Below, one piece after another: positions 44,395 through 53,999 of a DNA stretch of 64,000 bases. The stretch lies in NCBI GenBank assembly GCA_963930645.1, contig OZ005660.1:245981082-246045081 (forward strand). Direction: 5' to 3'. Below the pieces are notes generated by a model. The model was not told the origin of the DNA. It saw nothing but the letters and a program-made list of their open reading frames with translations, and did no database searches. The translations under genes and the position numbers were made by a program. Every line of letters starts with the position of its first letter. Position 1 is the stretch's first letter. The stretch is from Salticus scenicus. Lineage: Eukaryota > Arthropoda > Arachnida > Araneae > Salticidae.

Positions 44395-45775
44395 AATAAC
44401 ACGACACATCCCCCTCTTAATTATATTCAGAAGTATTGTCAAAAATAGTACGTTTTAGTATACACGCATTCTCTCACATAGGACGAAAGATATACGCGTT
44501 AGACTGTGTTCTAAATGTTTTTCTAGAAAGGTATATCTATATAGAAGACAAGAGTAAAAAAAAAGTATGCATTCATGCACTGACAAAGGCGAAAAGCCGT
44601 ATGTATGTAAAGTATGTTCTAAACGATTCTCTAACATAAGTAACCTATATAAACATTTACGCATTCACTCACAAAAAAAGCCGTACACGTGTGAAATATG
44701 TTCTAAAAATTTCTCTCAGAAAGGTAATCTAAGTACACATTTACGCATTCACACAGAAGAAAAGGAATATGTGTGTGAAATATGTTCTAAAAAATTCTCT
44801 TGGAAAAGTAGTCTAATTAGACATTCACGCACGCACACAGGTGAAATGCCATATGAATGCGAAATATGTTCTAAAAAATTTTCTCTGAAGAGTAGTCTAA
44901 ATACACATTCACGCACACATACAGGCGAAATGCCATATGTGTGTGAAATATGTTCTAAGGCATTCTCTCAGGAAAGTAATCTAAATAAACATGTACGCAT
45001 TCACACAGAAGAAAAGCCATATGCGTGTGAATTATGTTTTAAAAAATTCTCTCAGAAAAGTTATCTAAATGATCATTCACGCACTCATACAAAAGAAAAG
45101 CCATATGTGTGTGATATATGTTCTAAAAAATTCTCTACCAAAAGTAATCTAATGACTCATTTACGCATTCATACCGAAGAAAAGCCATATGTGTGTGAAA
45201 TATGTTCTAAAATATTCTCTCACAAAAGTAGTCTAAATAGACATTTACGTATTCACACCGAAGTAAACCCGTATGTGTGAAATATGCCTTAAATTATTCT
45301 CAAACAAGAGTTGTCTAAACACACATTTACGCATTGACACCAGAAGAAAAGTTATATGCGTCTCAAATTTATTCTGCAGATTTTACTACAAAGCGACACC
45401 TACACATTTACGCAAAAGAAAATACTTACTTGTTTGAAATATGTTCAAAAGGATTCCCAGGGAAAAGTGCATTATATGATCATTCACGTACTCACGCTGG
45501 CGAAAAGCCATGTGTATGTATAACGTGTTCTAAAAAATTCTGAGGAAAATAAATTGGCATGCACGCATTCATAGAGATGAAAAACCATATGTGTGAAATT
45601 TGTTCTAGAAGGTTTTCGTTCAAGGGTTATTTGAATGCACATTTGCGCATTCATACAAGAAAAGAATATGAATGTGAAATATGTCATAAAAAGTTTTCTG
45701 TGAGGCAGGCAGACTCTGAATAAACATTTACGAATTCACGTAGGAGAAAAGCCATGTGTGTGTGAAATCCGTTGT
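44395..45775 (+). pseudogene. Second C2H2 zinc-finger pseudogene
   Basis: The locus runs as tandem finger units from about 44455, with a lead segment from 44395 that aligns with the other locus (29590-29350 minus). The first finger is decayed, and a frame break precedes the open block 44567-45280. After 45280 at least four more fingers are visible (CLKLFSNKSCLNTHLRI-like, CSKGFPGKSAL, CSRRFSFKGYL, CHKKFS), split among frames. The array fades near 45775. It is a paralogue of the 15440-29590 locus in inverted orientation about 15 kb away. Confidence 0.85.
44567..45280 (+). CDS. Open segment of second zinc-finger pseudogene, eight fingers
   Basis: 237 residues with eight C2H2 fingers, each with both Cys and both His retained (CKVC, CEIC x4, CELC, CDIC, CEIC knuckles). 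The linkers are of TEEKPY or TGEMPY type. The ATG is inside a former linker region (HSCTDKGEKPY) and is not a convincing gene start. The frame ends at TGA in PYV*, where a 2-bp loss turns GTGTGTGAA into GTGTGAA; in-frame fingers follow in another frame. No other domain is seen. If transcribed it would encode a short nuclear DNA-binding protein, but the lack of a promoter or start makes a pseudogene more likely. Confidence 0.75.
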   Translation: MHSCTDKGEKPYVCKVCSKRFSNISNLYKHLRIHSQKKPYTCEICSKNFSQKGNLSTHLRIHTEEKEYVCEICSKKFSWKSSLIRHSRTHTGEMPYECEICSKKFSLKSSLNTHSRTHTGEMPYVCEICSKAFSQESNLNKHVRIHTEEKPYACELCFKKFSQKSYLNDHSRTHTKEKPYVCDICSKKFSTKSNLMTHLRIHTEEKPYVCEICSKIFSHKSSLNRHLRIHTEVNPYV

Positions 45776-47260
45776 GTTTTTAATAAAATACGATAACTCT
45801 AGACTTGCATGTATGCTCAATTGCGCTTAATGCCTTTCACCTCATATTCATCAGTTGCGCCGAGATCATATCCCCCCCCCCCCAAAAAAAAAAAAAAAAA
45901 AAAAAGCATAAACGCATCAATTGCGCTCGTAGGTTTTTCAGAAAATCAGAAAAAAAATTTCTAAATGATTTTGACTATTCAAATTTGCATAAATTGTCTA
46001 TAAAGCTTTCTGATAATCATTAATATTTGTTTGTTTAAATTTTTTGAAAGCTTTTCAGGAATAAATTTGTTTTTCAAAAAACATTTTGCATACTAGAACA
46101 AATTGTTCAACTTATTCTGTCATAAGTTATTGATGGCATGAGATTTTTGGATTTCTTTTTGAAGTACTTATGTTACATTTAAATGGGAAAATATTTTGAA
46201 ATCTTTACAGGTCAGACAAAACTAAATAAAAATATGGTGTATATTTAATATTTAAACTTAAAACTTCTTCACAGACCATAAAATTTAATCCAGCGCAACC
46301 ATCTTTGAAAGGACTTGGCATTTCTTCATCAGGTGCAAAAAACATGCGCTACTGCCTTGGAGGCAAAAGCAAGACTTGCTTTTACTTGTATAATATAAAT
46401 ATTTCTTTAAATAAATAATATAATATAAACATTTTTTTTTTTTTTAAATTGCTCTTGACTGAATTTATTGGAGCCTATTATCTTTACCCAGGAGATAACA
46501 CGAGAATAAGTAAATAATGTTTTCATTTCCACAAATTATAACTCGTTACCTTCCGGTATACAAGAGGGGAGGATGACAATGAATGTTATCAGTCATTTTT
46601 CTCGCGAGCGCAATTGATGTAGTTTTAACAATGGGGGGGGGGGGATTAACGTAAGCACAAATGATGTGTGCCCGTGTACTTAAATGATGTTTTAAACTTA
46701 GGAAAAGCTGTATTACGATACATGACCGGTTACTTCATTTCTTATATTCCCGCCTTTTCCCTCTTTTATAGTTAACCCATGTAAACCTTCTGTTACTTTA
46801 TTTGAAGTATGACACTGTCCCAACTGAAAATACCTCAATGTCATGACAAAATATTTCTTTGTCTTACCAAACACTAATATTCGTTATGTAATGCCTTTTT
46901 TTCTTTCGATTGTACAATATTATTATTGTAATAATTATTATTATTATTTATTTTTGTATAAATATTGGAAAAATATAATTCAATAAATTAAAAATGAGCT
47001 TTGCCGTAATGCACTTTTTAAAAGAAATTTTCTTATTTTATAAATTAATTTTTCTTTTCCAAAAAAAAATTTTTAGCTGGTTGTTAACTCGAATATTGTG
47101 CTAACTTAGCATTTCATTACCTAGATAAATGTTTCTAAAGGCTACATATATCATGTCGACCAAACAAAGCTCTATCTTCTAATTTTTCTCAATAATACGA
47201 TCATTTTTCATTTTAGCATATGCTTCACAAATCGCAATCGCAGGTGCCATTTTTACCGGT
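45776..47260. other. AT-rich interval, no gene seen
   Basis: Contains a C-run to A-run junction (45872-45904), a T-run (46432-46445) and a G-run (46632-46643). No terminal repeats or exons were recognised. Confidence 0.4.
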
Positions 47261-47276
47261 GCCATTTTTTCCTGCA

Positions 47277-47345
47277 TTCGCATTCACACAAGAGAAAAGT
47301 CATACGTGTATGAAATATGTTTTAAAGGATTCAACTATGTATGAA
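47277..47345 (+). pseudogene. Single zinc-finger relic
   Basis: CGCATTCACACAAGAGAAAA and then TACGTGTATGAAATATGTTT read as RIHTREKSYVYEICFKGF. This is the end of one finger, a linker and the knuckle of the next with the first Cys changed to Tyr. It is an isolated scrap of the same family as 44395-45775. Confidence 0.7.
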
Positions 47346-47685
47346 TCCCATATTTTTTAGTGGGTGCTTTTCAGGGCTGTAACTACCATTGGGGAAACCG
47401 GGACAGTGTCCCGGGCCCCCAAACATAGAGGGGTGCCAAGTGGGGTGATAAAATATATATTTCTTAAATTGGTAATTTCAATTTTAAGAAAACAAAAAAA
47501 TCGAATTTTGCTAATGATGTTTAAGAAGTACAACATTGTATAAAAAATTAAGCCATTACCCAGACCAGACCGTCTAAGTCTTAAAATTGAATTAAAAAAA
47601 AAAAAAAAAAGCGAACTGTACAGTGGGTAACAAAAGTCTAAGAACACTAGCAAAAATTCCTATGTAAAAAAAAGTATGCTTAATA

Positions 47686-47833
47686 AGGAAAGGGCACGTG
47701 ACGTCACTAGCAGTCGAATGATGGGTAAAGTGGCATAACATTGGTATTTCCACCAATAGAGGTTGATCTTTTGCCACTCGAGAGTGGCAAACATTGATTG
47801 ACAAAGCGTTTGTTTGTAAACATGCCCTTTCCT
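47686..47833. mobile_element. 148-bp MITE in the left arm of the palindromic MITE
   Basis: The ends are AGGAAAGGGCACGT and (right, reverse-complemented) AGGAAAGGGCATGT, with TA on both sides. The opposite arm of the host lacks this block, so it supplies the empty site. The interior includes a TTTGCCACTCGAGAGTGGCA palindrome. Confidence 0.8.
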
Positions 47834-48469
47834 TATACAGTTGTGTTAAGTAAATCCTTGTCGGATCCTGTTCTTATTCAGTCTAAAATAGGGCGACCAG
47901 ATTTTTTTAATGCAAAATGAGGACAAATTATGCAATGTCCTCATTTCCGTGAGAAAAATAAGGACAGTCTTCTTTAAAAATGAGGACATTTCTGAGGACA
48001 TAAAATTTAATAAAATATAGCGCAAAATTAGCTTATATTAACCCCACTTGCAGCCATTAATCATCACTATGATAAATTTATACTACTTATGAACTTATAC
48101 ACGATAAACATCATAAAAAAATATTTATATAAGCATTATTAAATTTATAAACATTATCATAAACTCGTACACATTATACTTCTCTTCCTGTTATATAATG
48201 GCATCATGCTATGCTGTTAATATTAATTTCTAATATATGGTTGACACGAAAGTACCAAACTATTTTATATCTGCTATCTGCTTCAATTAAAAAACTTTTA
48301 TAAACTGTTTTAATACAATTGATACTGTTGTATAGATCAAGTTTTTAGTATAAACGAAATCATAACTACTTCAAATGGAAGTGATCCAATAAATAACATT
48401 TTAAAAGGAGAAGGCAATCGGAAGAATGTGAAAATCTGGCTGGGCTAGGAATAAGATTTGATCTACAAA

Positions 48470-48774
48470 CAGATACAGATTAACCTCTAAAGTTAAAGGA
48501 AGTATAGTAGTATAATTTCGGGGGCCCCCACTAATAACATCAAAATCGCATATAAATAGTTCACAACTTATTGATTTAGAACATTCAAATTTTGCGTTTA
48601 AATAATAGAATTTTCCCAAAATTGTATGTACTTTCTCAGAAAAAAATATCAGGTATCAGTGTAAAAAATCTGAAACTGACAATTAAGGACCCTGCTTTCA
48701 ATCAGTTTAGGACCCCTGTTAATTTTTATAATAGAAGCTTGTTCTTCCCGAGCCTTTTCTGTAATCAGGCCCTG
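48470..48774 (-). mobile_element. hAT-type MITE, CAGGGCCYGATTA family, copy 2
   Basis: The right end, reverse-complemented, reads CAGGGCCTGATTACAGAAAA, the same as the left end of the 21773 copy, followed by GGCTCGGGAAG. The left end is worn (CAGATACAGATTAACC) but aligns with the other end. TCTACAAA is perfectly duplicated (48462-48469 and 48775-48782). It lies within the 1.9-kb hAT element. Confidence 0.88.
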
Positions 48775-49132
48775 TCTACAAACTGAGTTATTATGATGAC
48801 CTTCGAGTAGCGCTATTTACTCACTTGAGAGTAAAAAATCATGAGACGTTAACAAGGTAGTCTGTGTTCAGCTCCTATCTCTGATTAGTCAGTTTTAAAT
48901 CTTGCTAAAAAATGCTTTTCCATTTAAAATGTTATTTAAATTTAGTTAGTTATAAAATCTGATTAGTAATAAAATAACTTCCAGCTTCATGCTAAATTTT
49001 TAAATACTTTTTTTGTTTTACTTTTATGCAAATTCAACTTTTTTTTTTTTTTTAAATCTTTATATTTTAAAGCATAATGTTGCAAAGACTAAAACCTCCC
49101 AATATAAAAATATATTCCATGTAATAGGGTTG

Positions 49133-49245
49133 AATTGGATGGGTTTTACGTCACACTAGTGCTGCGCAATGGGCAATTGGCGACGGTCTGGGATTTACCC
49201 TAAGAGGTGGTTTGGAGACATGCCATCACAATTTTGATCCTCCGC
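49133..49245 (-). repeat. 5'-truncated SINE of the 22836 family
   Basis: CACACTAGTGCTGCGCAATG, GGCGACGGTCTGG and GAGACATGCCATCACAATTT follow the body of the SINE at 22836-23128 in order. The tRNA-like head is absent. A younger SINE is inserted in or next to its end. Confidence 0.75.
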
Positions 49246-49254
49246 GAGAGATGT

Positions 49255-49469
49255 TTGTTTGTTTGTTTATAACATATACTTCAGATTTGTATGCTTGACT
49301 CGTAGTCTACTTGTAAATCTTCGTCAGATAATTACAGATAGCACATGACAGAATTACAATACGAAGAAATGGAAAACACCCAGGGCCAGTGCGGGAATCG
49401 AACCCGCTGTCCTACGCTCGAAGGCGATTAGCAATGTGGCGATATAACCACTCGGCGACGGAGGGCCCA
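49255..49469 (-). repeat. tRNA-derived SINE, third family, 10-bp target duplication
   Basis: On the minus strand the head reads CCGTCGCCGAGTGGTTATAT (A-box), with a long variable arm, and GGGTTCGATTCCCGC (B-box), a Ser-like class II tRNA source. It ends in an AAAC-type tail. CGAGAGATGT flanks both sides (49245-49254 and 49470-49479). Intact pol III boxes and duplication mark a young insertion. Confidence 0.92.
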
Positions 49470-49812
49470 CGAGAGATGTAATAGTGCTGGAGATGATTTA
49501 AAAATAAATGTAATGAATCAAGAAATCGCGATTTTTTTCACGTTGTGTTGAGTTGTAGAATCAGTATTGCAAATTAATAAGGTCCGCAGCATCTCTAATG
49601 TTGAAATTTAAAATAAAGATGGAAATTACTGATAAATGAGGACAAATGAGAACAAACGTCCGAAAATGAGGACATATGAGGATATGAGAACTTCTGAAAG
49701 CAACTGAGGACAGCACTTGAAAAATGAGGACTGTCCTCACAAAATGAGAACTGCTGGTCACCCTAGTCTAAAAACAGGATTCGACAAGGATTTATTTAAC
49801 AAAACAGTATTA

Positions 49813-51413
49813 CAGTGGTGGACATAATTATAAGACACCTATCTAATTTGACAAATAGTGAAAGAAAAGATTTAGAGCTTAAAAATGTTTTATCAAATAC
49901 GTCAAAAACATAAATTTATTCTGTTATCACACGTAATTGTTTTACAGAAATGATATTTTTATGGAGTTTAATAAAAAAAGTTAAACATACCATGGACAAA
50001 ATTATAAGACACCCTAACATTTTAATTAAAACGCCTGCATTTTTTCGAAAATAATGTGCAATATGCAAATTTTCTGCACGCTGTTATGACGTCAGCAGTT
50101 AACTAAAGCAGACGATAACCGACTTCACGCATTTACAAACATGCCACGAGGTACAGAATAAAAAAAAAAGTGAAATTCGCGAAATTTGGAGATTAAATGG
50201 AACTGGTGCTTCAATTAAGAATATTTCAAAAGTTATTAAAAGCTCTAGATGTTTAATTAGAAATGTTTTGAAAAGAAGAATTAATGGATCGGTGATTAAA
50301 AGATCTGGACGTACTCCTTGCTTGTCCGCGAGAGACAGTCACCATATGCTTTCGCTCACTACACAGAAGATGATCGCTACAGGCATTAAAAATGCTTTGA
50401 TACTGAATTGTTCAAGAAGAACCATTCGCAGGGTGTTGCATAATGCTTCCTATGTGAAATATAAAAAATTGAAAAAAAAAAAAACCACCGCTTCTATACC
50501 GGCACAAAATAAAGCGTCTAAACTTCGCTAAACAAACTATGGCCTGGACCTCCAAATACTACTCTGTGTTATTTTCTGATGAAAAAAAGTTTAACCTGGA
50601 TGGTCCTGAAGGGTTTCAATATTATTGGCATGATTTACCGATGTCTCCTCATGTACTAATGAGCCGCCAAATGGGTGGAAGCTCAGAGTTTTGGGCTGGT
50701 TTTTCGGATCAAGGGAAAACGGACGTTGTTTTTGTGCATTCAAGAATGAATTCCAAAAAGTATAAGAATCTTCTTAAAGATCAACTAGCCATATAGGGTG
50801 AACTTCTTTGTAGCGAAAACTACACTTTTCAGCACAATACCGCGCCGATTCATGCATCACACTAAACAAAAAAAGTGGTTTTCAGAGCAAAGTATCAATG
50901 TTCTCCCGTGGCCTTCCAGCACGCCAGACTTAAATCCCTTCGAAAACTTGTGGGGGATCTTAGCTCGTGCGATTTACTGAAATGGGAGGCAGTTTATATG
51001 TGTCGAAGACCTAAAGAATGCTTTAAAATGTGCTTGGGAAGAACTGTTTTGCGGTATTGTGTTAGAATTGATAGATTCGATGCCGAATCGCATCTTTCAT
51101 ATAAAAAACAATGGCGGCTCCACCAAATATTGAATAACCATGTTAGAGGATTTGCTTTTAGACCATTACTGTCTGCTAATTATGTTGACCACTGTATTTT
51201 TAAAAAACGGTTGGTGTCTTATAATTCTGTCCATTATGTTTTAAAGTTTTTTCATTAAATTGTATGAAAATATCATTATTATAAAATAATTATATATGAT
51301 AACAGAATAAATTTATGTTTTTTACGTATTTGATGAAAAATTTTTAAGCTCTAAATCTTTTCTTTCACTATTTGTCAAATTAGATAGGTGTCTTATAATT
51401 ATGTCCACCACTG
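49813..51413 (+). mobile_element. 1.6-kb Tc1-like transposon
   Basis: Both ends start CAGTGGTGGACATAATTATA. The inverted repeats extend about 110 bp, through AAAGAAAAGATTTAGAGCTT, TTTATCAAATACGT and ATAAATTTATTCTGTTATC. TA is at 49811-49812 and 51414-51415. A broken transposase fills the middle. Near-perfect long ends with a damaged gene suggest it was once mobile recently. It is inserted in the right half of the palindromic MITE. Confidence 0.93.
50141..51133 (+). pseudogene. Tc1-family transposase pseudogene
   Basis: Starts MPRGTE at 50141 and hits a frameshift in an A-run at once. Pieces in changing frames follow: an HTH-type DNA-binding region (IWRLNGTGASIKNISKVIK, then SGRTPCLS), VLFSDEKKFNLDGPEG with the first catalytic Asp (50578), QHNTAPIH where the second catalytic Asp appears changed to Asn, WPSSTPDLNPFENLWG with the catalytic Glu, and a classic end, SMPNRIFHIKNNGGSTKY, stopping at 51131-51133. 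Related transposases are about 340 residues and the span fits. At least four frame breaks or stops make it inactive. Confidence 0.88.
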
Positions 51414-51774
51414 TAAGTGTACCTTTTTTATATAGGAATTTTTGCCAGGGTTCGGAGACTTTTGTTACCGACTGTAGGAGGCTAGTTTTGTGTAGACCAT
51501 CCAGAAAATACGGCGATTTTCCTTTGCGAATAAATTTTTCAAAAAATTTCATCTGTTTTTATGAACATTTAAAAAACATATATGCTTTGTGTATAAATTA
51601 TTGAAAGTTTATATATATATTACAACATTACTGAATGGCTTCCTACTGAGACATAAAAAGTTTTTTTTTTTTTTTGTCTTAATTAACAGCTAAATAATTT
51701 TGTATCGTATGACTGGCCACAAAAAAAGTATCTTATTTGTCAATCGGCCATGAGAATCCATATGTTGCATTGGG

Positions 51775-52860
51775 TGAGTCCAGCCTCTGGATTCTGGATC
51801 ACTTCGACTGAGACATTTGATCCACGACAAGTCGAAAGCAGAAGCTGAACAACTCCGAACCCTCTATTGGATCAAAATCAGTGCTCCCATCTGTAGGCTT
51901 AGTTTGAAATTAGCTCTAAAATATTACAGAATTAAATTAGTTTAAGAAAAATTTATTTCATTAATTAAAAATGTAATTTAACTATGAATAAAAAAGATAG
52001 ATGCATATCTGTTTTTTTGCTATTCTGCATAGTTGTGTACAAATGCACTGAGATACAATAATATTAATTATATAATTCTTTTTCGAAAATTCTTTTTTAA
52101 AAATAATAACAATAAATATCTAATTTTAGAAAATTTTCCAGCATTTTTTTTTTATTATTATTTCCCTCAATTATGCATTATTGTATTATAACGTTATATT
52201 GTAAACAATTTTAATTAATATTTTATAGATTTATTATCAAGCTAATTTTTGTTAAATATTTTTAAGTTGGAATGCTGAAATTTAAAACAAATATCTAGCA
52301 TTCAAATATTTGATGTAAATAAGAAGTAGGTTCAAGTTTTATTATTATGATCTAAGGAAAGAAATATAAAACTATTACACTTGCCAAAAAATTATAAAAT
52401 TTAAATTTTGATTTAAAAAAATGATAAAAAAAAATACAAATTTTTAAATTATCACTTCATTGATTCGTTTGTTAAATTCAATTAATTATGATTTCAATCA
52501 ATAATATTTTAAATGTTTAATATATTTATGATTTTTTTTAATATTAATTATTTAAAAACAAATTAAATATTGTTAATTACTTTTATGTTTGAATTCTAAA
52601 TTTTAATGCAAATATTTAGTATTCAAACATTAAAAGGTTTTATACAAATTAACTCATCTGTAAATTAACAAAGCAGTACAAAACATATTTAAAATATTTT
52701 GTTAAACTAAAAATTAAAAAATCGTTAGCAGGGAGCATTTTAAAATTTCATTTTATTAAATTTAAATAATATTCGATGATTTTAATTTGCAGTATTGTAT
52801 TATATTTAAATCCATCGCATGTATATATTTATAATTCTAAAACATTTATACAGTTATTTA

Positions 52861-52897
<37 letters not shown>

Positions 52898-53138
52898 CTT
52901 GTATGCATATTCGCGTTTGTAAGGACCGATAGATGACGGAACCAGAGCAATAACCAACGGCCAATCACAGCAATGGATCAGTAAATTGATCAAATGACTC
53001 GGAAAAACTTCTTGGGCGATTTGATCTACGAGCGGTCCATGGAACACATTACACTGGCCGACTTTGATCGAGACCGGTCCATGAGACTGGAAGCATTGTT
53101 ACACGAACAATTGGATCGGTCGAGAACCTGAACCCGCA
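51775..53138 (-). mobile_element. 1.3-kb inverted-repeat element with GACCGGTC motifs, copy 2
   Basis: Full-length homologue of 24100-25405 in the opposite orientation. Shared landmarks are GTCCAGCCTCTGGA at the left end, TTTGATCCACGA, the AT-rich core, GTAAGGACCGATAGATGA, GGCCAATCACAGCAATGG and TTGGATCGGTCGAGAACCTG at the right end. A 35-base A-run (52860-52894) is unique to this copy. The hydrophobic minus frame at 52829-53047 is a repeat translation. Confidence 0.75.
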
Positions 53139-53759
53139 AATTAATTGACAGCGGAAAAATTAAATTTTCCTGAACTCCTCTTAAAAAAAGTCCGAGTTAA
53201 AAAAAAAAAAAAAAAAAAATGTTCTAAAGTATCAATAATCTTAAATTGGACCTTTGACGAAAATTAGAGCATATATAAAAGATTCTGCACAAAAATCGGC
53301 AAATCTTCAAATTTAAAACGGATGAACTTTAAATGGATCTTTTATAAAAATCGAATGATTTTATAAAGTCTTTTCGCAAATTTGGATAAAAATATTTATT
53401 TTAGTAATCAGCATGAAAATTTGTAAAAATGTGACAACTAAGTTAAAAGAATCTACCGTCTAGTAGAAAGTATCTTAAATATTTAATTTTCACTTTCATT
53501 CACATTCTCAATGTGAAATGAAGTCACATACAGATGAAATAAAAAATGATGTTTATTGAGTTTTTGGTACAAAACAAAAGATACACAATTTGAGCATTTG
53601 AGTAAGACAACAAAAAATGTATGATTTGTTCATTCAAAATATATGTTATTATCTACTATCTAGGTGACCAACTTTACTCTATCTCATTGTAAAAATATTC
53701 ATGTAAATACAGTAATTTGTTTTTTGAAATGTATTTTTTATTTGTTTGTCCTAGACGGA

Positions 53760-53961
53760 GCACAGATTACCAATGAAAACTAATATTTCTGGAGATAAGA
53801 CGAATTCAAATCAAATTATCATCTCAAACCCCTAACGATTTTTTATTTATTTTATTTTTATCAAGATGGTCAGTTTTCAAGAAAACCAGTTTTCTGCTAT
53901 ATTTTGCCACCAATGATTTCTAATTTTCTTGAAGACGATGTGTCAGATCGGTTTTTCATCT

Positions 53962-53999
<38 letters not shown>

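Larger units (their letters stand above)
47889..49765. mobile_element. 1.9-kb hAT element, non-autonomous, with 8-bp duplication
   Basis: The ends are TAGGGCGACCAGAT and (right, reverse-complemented) TAGGGTGACCAGCA. GTCTAAAA is duplicated exactly at 47881-47888 and 49766-49773. Many copies of ATGAGGACA or its inverse lie within 150 bp of each end (for example near 47925, 47990, 49636 and 49660), typical of subterminal transposase sites. The interior has no transposase and hosts the hAT MITE at 48470 and the SINEs at 49133-49469. Confidence 0.9.
47621..51474. mobile_element. Palindromic TA-flanked MITE, the outer shell of nested insertions
   Basis: The ends are CAGTGGGTAACAAAAGTCT and (right, reverse-complemented) CAGTCGGTAACAAAAGTCT, and continue as GCAAAAATTCCTAT. 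TA lies at 47619-47620 and 51475-51476. The arms match again near the centre (AAATCCTTGTCGGATCCTGT against its inverse). Subtracting the three nested elements leaves roughly 210 bp, that is, a hairpin MITE with arms of about 100 bp. Confidence 0.85.

Noticed and set aside
44567..47345. CRISPR-like array from regularly spaced repeats
   Set aside because: The ~84-bp periodicity is the C2H2 finger unit with coding conservation; no short identical repeats with unique spacers occur.
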